Shown: piece by piece, positions 25,422 through 32,828 of the stretch
Numbering within the stretch: position 1 is the stretch's first letter
Layout of the letters: each line of letters starts with the position of its first letter
Assembly: GCA_028875185.1 (NCBI GenBank)
Contig: JAPPFH010000007.1
Span: forward strand, 1 to 51,510
DNA length: 51,510 nucleotides
Source of the DNA: Chloroflexota bacterium
GTDB lineage: Bacteria > Chloroflexota > Anaerolineae > Aggregatilineales > Phototrophicaceae
Direction of reading: 5' to 3'
The notes under the pieces: model-generated
The model's database searches: none
What the model saw: only the letters and a program-made list of their open reading frames with translations
What the model was told of the DNA's origin: nothing
Translations under genes and position numbers: made by a program

Positions 25422-25972
25422 GCCCATTCGCGCATGCTAAGCTCACACGCGCGCTCATGAAACGGAGCGACATCAATAGACGAATCAGAACATACATTCT
25501 GGTACGAGTAAGGCTCTCACTCCCGCTGCGAATTCGACTTCGCCGGCAAGAAGTTCTTGCGAGCCGCGCCAAGCACGTGTATACTGTATAAATAGAACCA
25601 GCGCGATAATGAACAAGTGGCGAACTCGCTGTCGATTGACTTTTCCTGCGCCAGCAGGGAAGTCCAGATCAGCGTAAATGTGACGCCTTTCCGGCCTCAG
25701 TTTTGCGGATTGTAAGACGAGATCTACCAAGAACATGTAGTGATTTCTGAGCCAGGGAGCTCTGGCTCTACGCTTTAGTTCCGCTGCGGTTGGTAACGAC
25801 GCTGAAGAGGTGGCATCCCCTTCAGTCACTTCAAGCCACAATTTTCGCGCTAATAAAGAGGATCGGCCGGTGTTGGCGCAGCAGCCGATCCATCTTTTGC
25901 GAGCATCTGCCCACCGTGTGGGACAGTCTGCTTGTTATTTTATGGTAACCCGCGCGCCGGAGTTTTACAAGG
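25422..25972. other. 550-bp gene-poor leader before the primase-polymerase gene
   Basis: No credible gene is seen; the minus-strand frames here lack family resemblance and ribosome sites. The stretch contains a good sigma-70-like promoter reading right (25557-25585), a 7-bp hairpin GAGCCAG/CTGGCTC (25749-25768), and a further GATCGGC/GCCGATC pair (from about 25861). Its place before a primase gene and near par genes makes an origin or a regulatory RNA leader worth testing. I see no clear iterons or DnaA boxes. Confidence 0.5.
25557..25585 (+). promoter_or_regulatory. Candidate sigma-70 promoter
   Basis: TTGCGA at 25557-25562 and TATACT at 25580-25585 are separated by 17 bases. Transcription would run right into about 380 non-coding bases and then the primase-polymerase gene. 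A match of this quality can occur by chance. Confidence 0.4.
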
Positions 25973-28030
25973 ATGGGTAAAAAAGATGGTGCGGAAACGA
26001 TGAAAAATCAGACGGCGAATCTAAAGAATGTGTTGATACATCGGGCAAAACGTTTGGCGCAAGCGGGCTTTTCGCCGATCCCAGTCCACGGCAACAATGC
26101 GCCATCGGAGCCGAAACGACCAGCCTGCAGCTGGCGCGCTTTCCAACAGCGAGTGGCCACGGATAGGGAAATTGAAAAGGGCTTTCACGAGAAAGTGACA
26201 GCGCTTGGCATTGTTTGCGGCCGCGTTTCCAAGCTGCTGGTGATCGACTTCGACGATGTGTTGCGTTACCAACGGTTTTGCCGGCATCTTCCGCAATTCG
26301 CTGAAACCTACACGGTGAAGACCAAGCGTGGTTTTCATCTTTATTTTCGCACGAGTGAGAAGGTGCCGAGTCATCAGTTCGATGGAGGAGATATTAAAGG
26401 GGAGCGCTCCTATGTAGTGGCGCCGCCGTCCAGGATCGAGAGCTTCGTCTACCGCTGCGTCAAAGAGAGGGAGCAACTTGAAATCGGCAAGAGCGATGTC
26501 GATCAGCTGCTGAATTATTTCCATGTCAGCTCTTCGGTTCATACGCTAGCTGGCAGGCAGGTCCGAGAGCGCGAAGACATTGACGTGAGGCGACTGTACC
26601 GACGCCTGGCGCCACGGATTGGCCGCAATAATGCGCTGTACCGGACAGCGTCCGTGGCTAGAGACTCTGGTCAGCGTAAAGAGTGGGTTGAAAAGCAGCT
26701 TCTAGGGATACATGTCGAGGCGCCTGGTCGGCTTGGGCACACGAGAGAGTCAGGCGCGGAGCGTTGGCAAGAAGGGACGCGCACGATAGCGAGCGCATAT
26801 TCAAAGCAGGCTGGCGTAGCAAATGGAAGAGATACATTACCGAATTCCATCCGCGAGACGCTATTGAAGCGGCAGGGGTCAACCATTGTCGCGCGCCTCT
26901 TGGATATTTTCAAGTTAGCGGGCTGGCAGCCGGATGCGTTTTTCACACAGGGCGACGCGGTGAAGTTGGGAAAGCGATACGGTCTGAGTAGAAAGAGCGT
27001 CCTACAAGCGTTGACAGGGGACCTGAGCACTTACGACGGGCGGCATATTATCAGTAGAAGATATGTAGAATACCTGGACATTGGGGGACTTAAAGGGCGG
27101 GGACGCGGGCGCCCGCTGGAGTTGGCGTATCAGGCGCCGTCGGTGGCGAGGCTTCTGAGCGTGCTGAATGTGGCTCGGACGCCTGGCGATCGCTTGTATG
27201 TCGAGGATGTAAGAACTGCAAGGGCATATCGTTTGGCGGTGCATCGGGAGTATATTCGCCGGTTGTCACCGCGGTCGTCTTTACCGGTGTTGGCGGCTCG
27301 CCTGGGTGTGAACGAGCGGACGATCCGCCGATACAATCGCGCGCTGCAAGTGCGGTTGACAGCTTGTGTGGGCCGTTTGGCGTTGAGGCGCGAGACGCTT
27401 GCTTGCTTGCCGCAGCGGGGCTGGCGCGTTGGCAGCAATACGACGAATGGTGTTTGGTTGGAAACGGACGATGGGAGGCGGTTGCCGGCTTGGCGGAATA
27501 TTGGAGCTAAGTTAATAAGGGATGCGGAGCGTGAGGCGGCGATCTGTGTTAGACGCGCTTCAGTCTATAGTTTGGATGCGGAAGCGCGGCCTGCGGTTCA
27601 ATTCGAGCCTATGTCGCTGCGTCAGCTTTCGCGTTTGCTCATAATGCGAGACCAAGCGCCTGGGAAGGACGGTTTAGTGTCTCGGCTGAGGCAAGCGTTT
27701 GAGGGCGCTCGGGAGCGCGCGGCCGCGGTGCGATATGAAAAGGTTCAGCTGACCTTTGACAATGTAGCCGAGCGAATAGCGGAAGACAAAGTGGCGGAGA
27801 CGATCAGCGGTTACTTGTTGGCGCGGGACGGGTCGGGGCTGGAAGTGCGCCGTCCGGCGCGCCGGGGCATTGCGTATCGGATGCTGAAGGAGTATGGCAG
27901 CGGGAATGTATATTTGGCATTGCGCAGCTCATATAAGGAGGTAGTGATGTCGTTGGCTCGCCACGCCTTACGGGCTGACGATGCGGAGGCCGGATTGGAG
28001 TGGTTGGCGCGGGGCTTGGCTGGAGCGTGA
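25973..28030 (+). CDS. Bifunctional primase-polymerase (AEP/Prim-Pol) protein
   Basis: A 685-residue protein whose N-terminal 180 residues are an archaeo-eukaryotic primase domain of the Prim-Pol type: GFSPIPV (32-38), KRP-x3-W, GIVCG, the metal motif VIDFDD with D92 and D94, KTKRGFHLYF with H122, and GGDIKGERSYVVAPPS (138-153). Such domains prime and extend DNA on plasmids, phages and integrated elements. The remaining 500 residues show no helicase motifs; they hold helix-turn-helix-like segments (KRYGLSRKSVLQAL near 325 and ARLGVNERTIRRYNRAL near 444), so a DNA-binding replication initiator is plausible. Codon third positions look richer in G/T than the neighbours. Start ATG 25973 is likely; ATG 26000 is possible. 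Confidence 0.82.
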   Translation: MGKKDGAETMKNQTANLKNVLIHRAKRLAQAGFSPIPVHGNNAPSEPKRPACSWRAFQQRVATDREIEKGFHEKVTALGIVCGRVSKLLVIDFDDVLRYQRFCRHLPQFAETYTVKTKRGFHLYFRTSEKVPSHQFDGGDIKGERSYVVAPPSRIESFVYRCVKEREQLEIGKSDVDQLLNYFHVSSSVHTLAGRQVREREDIDVRRLYRRLAPRIGRNNALYRTASVARDSGQRKEWVEKQLLGIHVEAPGRLGHTRESGAERWQEGTRTIASAYSKQAGVANGRDTLPNSIRETLLKRQGSTIVARLLDIFKLAGWQPDAFFTQGDAVKLGKRYGLSRKSVLQALTGDLSTYDGRHIISRRYVEYLDIGGLKGRGRGRPLELAYQAPSVARLLSVLNVARTPGDRLYVEDVRTARAYRLAVHREYIRRLSPRSSLPVLAARLGVNERTIRRYNRALQVRLTACVGRLALRRETLACLPQRGWRVGSNTTNGVWLETDDGRRLPAWRNIGAKLIRDAEREAAICVRRASVYSLDAEARPAVQFEPMSLRQLSRLLIMRDQAPGKDGLVSRLRQAFEGARERAAAVRYEKVQLTFDNVAERIAEDKVAETISGYLLARDGSGLEVRRPARRGIAYRMLKEYGSGNVYLALRSSYKEVVMSLARHALRADDAEAGLEWLARGLAGA

Positions 28031-28077
28031 GGGTCGCGCGAGCGGCGTCAGCTGGTTGACGTGAAAGGGGCGCAGTT

Positions 28078-28097
28078 ACCGTTACACATGTAACGGT
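28078..28097. promoter_or_regulatory. Candidate ParB-binding palindrome, copy 1
   Basis: ACCGTTAC-ACAT-GTAACGGT: two perfect 8-base arms around a 4-base centre, in the gap between the primase-polymerase stop and the parB stop. The same arms and spacing recur at 28366-28385. ParB proteins bind 16-20 bp palindromes close to their own genes, so this is a candidate centromere (parS) of a sequence unlike the common chromosomal one. Confidence 0.65.
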
Positions 28098-28116
28098 TCT
28101 TCTGTCGGGTGAGCGG

Positions 28117-28145
28117 GCGCATCGAGCGATGCGCTTTTTGTTTTG
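28117..28145 (+). terminator. Rho-independent terminator of the primase-polymerase gene
   Basis: GCGCATC-GAGC-GATGCGC forms a 7-bp stem with a 4-base loop, followed by TTTTTGTTTT. It reads only in the plus direction and lies about 90 bases after the gene, just past the first palindrome. Confidence 0.8.
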
Positions 28146-28175
28146 CTGGTTGTGAGCTGAAGTGGGGTGGACGCC

Positions 28176-29384
28176 TTAGCCGGCAGATTCGTCGATGTCC
28201 GCCATGAGACGGAGCAGCTGTCTGATTTCAGCTTCGATCAGTTTGCGCAGCTTGGGCCGGTTGTGGATATCGGGCGAGTTGATCTCTTTGCGGAGTTTGT
28301 TGCGCCATTGGGTGGCGTCGGCTGCCAGGCGCGTAAGCGCGTCCTTCTTGCGCTTGCTTCGGGGAACCGTTACACGAGTAACGGTATCGAGGGCAGAGCG
28401 CATTTTTCGCAGCTCGCCTTCGCTCAGGTCTTCGTCATCGCCCTTGCGCCAGAGCTCGGCGGGAAGGCGCAAAAGCGCGCGATACTGACGCAACTGCCCG
28501 GCATCGGACAAGCCCATGGCGTTGAGCAGCCGCTCGCCCTGGCCGCGCGGGATACGCCAGCTAGACCCATCGGCGACTTGCGCGTAAAAAGCCTGCTCGC
28601 TATCGCAAGCGCCCAGATTGCGGAAATTGTGCCAGCCGTGCAAATCCATCAAGAGCAGCGATAGCTGTCGCGCGCGGCTGATCGCGTTGAGGTTGTCGCG
28701 CGCGTTGTTTTCACTCGCTTGGCGCCAGACATCGACCTGCGTGACGATGCGAGCCGGGATGCGCGACCAGTTGACGACTGTGCCATCGGGTCGTTTGTCG
28801 CCATCGCCAAACTTCCAATACAGTATGTGATAGGCGAGCCAGCGCCGTTCGCCCGTTTCGATTTCGTAATGGTCGTCGTGCTGCACGAGGCTGATAGGAT
28901 TGGACAAGCCGTCGCGGCGGATGCTCGCGGCTAAGTCAATCAGCTTCATCAGGGCGTATTCTTTGCTGGCGGCTATTGAGCTGGCTGGCGTTGATTCCCC
29001 GTCTTGGCTTTCGGCGCGTTCACCGCGGTCGGTCGCCTTGCCCATGAGGAAGCTGAGGATGTCATACTCCTTCTGCCCCTTCTCGAGCCCCACTTCAATG
29101 ATCCAGCGCTCGAAAATGTCTACGATATTTGTGGCCTGCAGCGCGAAGATATCGGTTATGTCGTGAGGAATACTGTAACGCGGTTGGATGGAATTTGGCT
29201 GAATCTCATGGATGCTGACCGCTTCAATTGGCTGGAATTCGCTATCTGCGGCCGCGATCTCTAGACCTAGTTCTCCCAAGCCAAAACCGATAGCATCGGC
29301 TGTTTTGGCGTCCAGCGTATTGGGATTGGAGAATAGCAGGTTTTCTTCGTCTTGTATTTTGCGTCGCCGTTCACGACTGCTCAT
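28176..29384 (-). CDS. parB: ParB/Spo0J-family partition protein
   Basis: A 402-residue ParB-like protein. The N-terminal CTPase/ParB domain appears split: [13 protein letters not shown] at 59-70 and then, after about 75 extra residues, [18 protein letters not shown] (151-168) with the hallmark [11 protein letters not shown] (176-186) and [17 protein letters not shown], the segment that follows in CTP-binding ParB proteins. Centre and C-terminus are helical and basic ([14 protein letters not shown]). ParB binds a palindromic centromere and spreads; ParA then moves it. The start codon overlaps the end of parA by 14 bases. One of the two candidate sites lies inside this gene. The insert in the N domain is unusual and marks a divergent, plasmid-type ParB. 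Confidence 0.87.
   Translation of the reverse strand: MSSRERRRKIQDEENLLFSNPNTLDAKTADAIGFGLGELGLEIAAADSEFQPIEAVSIHEIQPNSIQPRYSIPHDITDIFALQATNIVDIFERWIIEVGLEKGQKEYDILSFLMGKATDRGERAESQDGESTPASSIAASKEYALMKLIDLAASIRRDGLSNPISLVQHDDHYEIETGERRWLAYHILYWKFGDGDKRPDGTVVNWSRIPARIVTQVDVWRQASENNARDNLNAISRARQLSLLLMDLHGWHNFRNLGACDSEQAFYAQVADGSSWRIPRGQGERLLNAMGLSDAGQLRQYRALLRLPAELWRKGDDEDLSEGELRKMRSALDTVTRVTVPRSKRKKDALTRLAADATQWRNKLRKEINSPDIHNRPKLRKLIEAEIRQLLRLMADIDESAG
28366..28385. promoter_or_regulatory. Candidate ParB-binding palindrome, copy 2 (inside parB)
   Basis: ACCGTTAC-ACGA-GTAACGGT, with arms identical to copy 1 at 28078-28097 and a related centre (ACGA against ACAT). It lies within the 3' part of parB, where it encodes TVTRVTV. 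Centromere sites within or beside parB are common. Confidence 0.65.
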
Positions 29385-30168
29385 ACATCCGTTCCTCCAA
29401 CTGCTCTACCAGGCGCCAGGCGTCGTCGGCGGTGCCGCTGCTGGGGGCAAGCGAGAAGACGGTACGGCGCGCGCTCGCCACTTCGGTCCAGATCGTGCGC
29501 ACGGGAAGCGGCTTCCACACCAGACTGCCGAAGGTATCGTGCAGGCGGCGCAGATTGTCCTGATGCTCGAGGGTCCGGCCCCGGTACATCGTCGGCACCA
29601 CCCCGAGGACTTTGATATCATTCAAATTGTATTGCTGGCGAATCGGGCTGAACTGGTCTTTGTGCGTCAAGCTTTCCCGCAGACCATCAAAGCTCCAGGC
29701 TTCGCATTTTGTCGGATAGATGATGCCGTCAGTGGCCATGTAAATCGAAGAGTGCAGCAGAGACGGCGTCGGCGATGTATCAAAAAACACAAAATCAATT
29801 GCGTTGCGCAATTGATTGAATCGCTTCAAAACGGTGAAAGCATCGGATATGTTGCCAGCGATGCTCCGCGTCTCGATGTTTGAAGGCACGACCAGCAACT
29901 GACCAACAGTGCTGTTGGCTTCGTCCGGTACGTTGAAGCGCTCCGCCGGCACCGGGCGCAACACCTTCTGAAAGGGCGCGTTGCGTACGATCAGATCGTA
30001 AAAGCCAGGCTCCTTCGCCAAGCCGAATGCAATCGTGGCATGTCCCTGAGGATCGGCATCAACCAAGATAACGCGTTTGCCCTTAATGGCCAGACCAGCA
30101 GCCAAATGGGTAGCCAGGGTCGTCTTGCCAACCCCGCCTTTTTCGTTCAGAAGAGTGATGATTTTCAT
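29371..30168 (-). CDS. parA: ParA-family partition ATPase
   Basis: A 265-residue ParA/MinD-type ATPase. The deviant Walker A is K10-GGVGKTT (10-17), the switch region [15 protein letters not shown] (36-50) and Walker B-like [11 protein letters not shown] (about 126-136). It lacks the long N-terminal helix-turn-helix of P1-type ParA, so the separate winged-helix protein upstream probably does the autoregulation. The ATPase binds DNA when ATP-bound and is released by ParB, moving plasmid or chromosome copies apart. It is the second gene of a three-gene minus-strand operon (winged-helix, parA, parB), 14 bases after the first. Confidence 0.93.
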   Translation of the reverse strand: MKIITLLNEKGGVGKTTLATHLAAGLAIKGKRVILVDADPQGHATIAFGLAKEPGFYDLIVRNAPFQKVLRPVPAERFNVPDEANSTVGQLLVVPSNIETRSIAGNISDAFTVLKRFNQLRNAIDFVFFDTSPTPSLLHSSIYMATDGIIYPTKCEAWSFDGLRESLTHKDQFSPIRQQYNLNDIKVLGVVPTMYRGRTLEHQDNLRRLHDTFGSLVWKPLPVRTIWTEVASARRTVFSLAPSSGTADDAWRLVEQLEERMYEQS

Positions 30169-30182
30169 GACGCTTCACCCAT

Positions 30183-30428
30183 TTATTCAAGCCCGTACGT
30201 CCGGTCTATCGAATATCGATAGCCGGTAACGCCGTTGTGGAAAGTGTGTACATCCTTACGAAAAATGCCTTCGTCCACCAATTTGTCCATCATATCGATC
30301 AGGTGCGGCGTCTTCTTCCGATTCAGCCGATTGACGATCTCGGTACGCGTCAACGGCTGCGCGCTGCGAGCGACAATATCAATCATCAATTGGCGAGTCT
30401 CGGACAGGGGACGGTGATCTTGGGACAT
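30183..30428 (-). CDS. Small winged-helix DNA-binding protein
   Basis: An 81-residue protein with a winged-helix pattern: ETRQLMIDIVARSAQPLTRTEIVNRLNRKKTPHLIDMMDKLVDEGIFRKDV, followed by a wing-like strand pair (HNGVTGYRYSIDRTYG). It starts the par operon and is separated from parA by only 14 bases. Since this ParA lacks its own DNA-binding N-terminus, a regulator of the operon is the natural role. A 15-base palindrome overlaps the promoter just upstream and is a plausible operator. The family is not one I can name more exactly. Confidence 0.78.
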   Translation of the reverse strand: MSQDHRPLSETRQLMIDIVARSAQPLTRTEIVNRLNRKKTPHLIDMMDKLVDEGIFRKDVHTFHNGVTGYRYSIDRTYGLE

Positions 30429-30461
30429 AAGCTAGCAGACTCCGTCATTAAACTGTATAGA

Positions 30462-30499
30462 TACAATGCAATTGTAGCGTGAATTGTCGGATTGCGCAA
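30462..30499 (-). promoter_or_regulatory. Promoter with overlapping palindromic operator for the par operon
   Basis: On the minus strand TTGCGC (from 30499) and TACAAT (30476-30471) are 17 bases apart, a good sigma-70 pair. The -10 box is one arm of the palindrome TACAAT-GCA-ATTGTA (30462-30476), so a protein bound there would block RNA polymerase. The winged-helix protein is the likely binder. Confidence 0.55.
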
Positions 30500-30698
30500 G
30501 AGAAAAGGTTCAATTTGTTAGAATCTGTTACCGAACGCTAGAGGAGGACAAGAGCAAGTTATGCCTGCCCAAGGAGACGCCGCCTGAATAGAACAGATGT
30601 GCAACCATGGGTTCGGCATCGTTGCGCCGATGGATAATATCGCAGTCGGCGCGCTGTCGCCATATAATCATGAAGGTGAATCAGTTGGAGATGGGCGG

Positions 30699-32828
30699 AT
30701 GATCCTGGCTGACAAGGAATCGATTGCATTGACCGAGGCGCAGATGGCGGTAGCGCGGGCGCCGCTGGATGGCAAGACTTGGCTGGAGGGCATTGCCAGC
30801 AGTGGAAAAACGAGCGCCGGGGTGGCGCGCGTATTGCATCTGTTGGAACGGGGCGCGCCAGCCGAGTCGATCCTTATTTTCGTACCGCACCGTTCGCTGG
30901 CGCAGCCTTACATCACGGCGTTACGCGCGCAGAATGACTATCGAGGCGGGCACGTCTCGGTGGCGACCATCGGCAGCCTGGCTCAGCAGATGGTGGATAT
31001 GTTTTGGTTTCTCGTGGCGGACGCTGCCGGCTTTAAACATCCGCGCGATCTGCCAATTTTCCTCCGCTTGGAATTGGTGCAATATTTCATGACCCGCGCC
31101 ATCGAGCCGCTTGTCGATGAAGGGGATTACTTCGCTAGCGTGAGGATAGATCGGCCGCGCCTGTACAGCCAAATTGTTGACAATATGAATAAAGCGGCGC
31201 TGGTCGGCTTCCCTATCAGCGAGATCGGTTCGCGGCTGAAATCGGCGCTGGCCAGCGGCGTGGAGCAGGCGCATATTTTTGAAGACGCGCAGACCTGCGC
31301 CCTGGCTTTTCGCCGCTATTGTCTAAGCCATAATTTGCTTGACTTCTCGTTGCAGCTGGAGGTTTTTCGCGATCATGTTTGGGAGACGCCACAGGCTCGG
31401 CAATACCTGCGCGGACGCTGCAAACATCTGATTGCCGACGGCGTGGAAGAAGACAATCCCGCTTCTCATGCCCTGCTTGGCGATCTATTGGAAAGCTGCC
31501 ATTCGGCGCTGATCATCTACGACAGCGATGCCGGCTTCCGGCGTTTTCTGGGCGCGGATCCGGCTAGCGCGCGCCGCCTGGCCGACCGCTGCGATGTGCG
31601 GGCGGCGCTGGATGAATCCTTGGTGAGCGGGAGAGCGGTGAAGGCGCTCGGCTCTCAATTGGCGGCGCAGCTGAGCCCCTCACTCGCTGCGGCGGCCGGC
31701 GCCGATCCACGGCCCGCGCTGATTACCGAAGCGCATCGTTACCATCCGGAAATGGTGGACTGGGTCGCGCGGCAGGTTGACATGCTTGTTGGCCAGCGCG
31801 ATGCATCGCCGAATGACATTGTGATTCTGGCGCCATTCATGTCAGACGCGCTTCGCTTCGGCTTGGCTGATGGCTTGCGGCAACGCGGGATCCCAGTGCG
31901 CTCGCATCGGCCTTCGCGGGCGCTGCGCGACGAACCGGCCGCCCGCACCTTGCTGACGCTGGCGCGGCTGGCGCATCCGCATTGGGAACTGCCGCCGACC
32001 GATTTCGATATCGTTTTCGCCTTGATGGCCGCAATCAGAGATCTCGATATGGTGCGCGCCAAGCTATTGTGCGAGATGCTGTATCGGCACGGTCGTTTGC
32101 TGCCCTTCGACGAAGTGCGCGCCGTTGCGATGCAAGAACGCATTACATTCGCTCTGGGTGAGCGATATGATCGACTGGCCGCATGGGTAAATCGTTACAT
32201 CAATGGCGAGCGCGCCGATGCCATCGATATATTCTTCCGGCGTCTCTTCGGCGGATTGCTGTCGCGCGCCGGCTTCGGCTTTCACGATGATGTTGATGCC
32301 GGGAATACCGCCCAGAACCTCGTCGATTCCGCCCGTGGTTTCCGCTGGTCGCTTGACTTTTTTAGCCGCTATGATGAGGAAATCGATCTGGGGCTGGATT
32401 ATGTCAAAATGGTGGACCGCGGCGTCATCGCCAACTTTTATCTGCGCGACTGGATCGCTGATGCCGACGAGGGGGTGCTGATCGCGCCGGCTTATACTTT
32501 CTTGCTGAGCAATCGCCCGGTGGATTACCAGTTTTGGCTGAACATCGGCAGCGAGGGCTGGTCGCGCCGGCTGTATCAGCCCTTGACCCATCCCTACGTT
32601 TTGAGCCGTGCTTGGCTCCCCGGCGCGGTATGGACCGAAGACGATGAACAGCGCGTGAGCCGCGAGACACTCGGGCGGCTGCTGCTGGCTTTAACGCGCC
32701 GCTGTCGCAAAGCGATATACCTGGGCTACAGCGAGCTCAGCGAAAGCGGTTACGAGCAGCGCGGTCTGCTCTTGGAGACGATCCAAGGTCTGCTGCGGCG
32801 CCTTGCGCGGGAAGAGCGGCATGTTTAA
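30699..32828 (+). CDS. AddB/UvrD-like superfamily 1 helicase-related protein
   Basis: A protein of about 709 residues related to the AddB/UvrD group. Walker A is G31-IASSGKT (31-38). In place of the DEAQD motif is HLIADGVEEDNPASHALLGDLL, resembling the degenerate 'VDGF' motif of AddB, and a C-terminal block VLIAPAYTFLLSNRPVDYQFWLNIGSEGW is kept. ATP binding is likely; true helicase activity is doubtful. It overlaps the next helicase gene by eight bases and a nuclease gene follows, so the three act together, probably as a split AddAB-like DNA end-processing complex. The frame is open from ATG 30597, but ATG 30699 has GGAG eight bases upstream and starts just before the conserved region. An 8-codon frame at 30561 may be a leader peptide. 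Confidence 0.78.
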   Translation: MILADKESIALTEAQMAVARAPLDGKTWLEGIASSGKTSAGVARVLHLLERGAPAESILIFVPHRSLAQPYITALRAQNDYRGGHVSVATIGSLAQQMVDMFWFLVADAAGFKHPRDLPIFLRLELVQYFMTRAIEPLVDEGDYFASVRIDRPRLYSQIVDNMNKAALVGFPISEIGSRLKSALASGVEQAHIFEDAQTCALAFRRYCLSHNLLDFSLQLEVFRDHVWETPQARQYLRGRCKHLIADGVEEDNPASHALLGDLLESCHSALIIYDSDAGFRRFLGADPASARRLADRCDVRAALDESLVSGRAVKALGSQLAAQLSPSLAAAAGADPRPALITEAHRYHPEMVDWVARQVDMLVGQRDASPNDIVILAPFMSDALRFGLADGLRQRGIPVRSHRPSRALRDEPAARTLLTLARLAHPHWELPPTDFDIVFALMAAIRDLDMVRAKLLCEMLYRHGRLLPFDEVRAVAMQERITFALGERYDRLAAWVNRYINGERADAIDIFFRRLFGGLLSRAGFGFHDDVDAGNTAQNLVDSARGFRWSLDFFSRYDEEIDLGLDYVKMVDRGVIANFYLRDWIADADEGVLIAPAYTFLLSNRPVDYQFWLNIGSEGWSRRLYQPLTHPYVLSRAWLPGAVWTEDDEQRVSRETLGRLLLALTRRCRKAIYLGYSELSESGYEQRGLLLETIQGLLRRLAREERHV

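Noticed and set aside
25485-25841. A 118-codon minus-strand frame in the gap before the primase gene
   Set aside because: Composition is not protein-like, no ribosome site is visible and it overlaps the candidate promoter and hairpins.
30561-30587. An 8-codon leader peptide frame with a GAGGAGG site before the AddB-like gene
   Set aside because: It is too short to support alone, and no attenuator or codon bias is visible. It is mentioned only with the gene.
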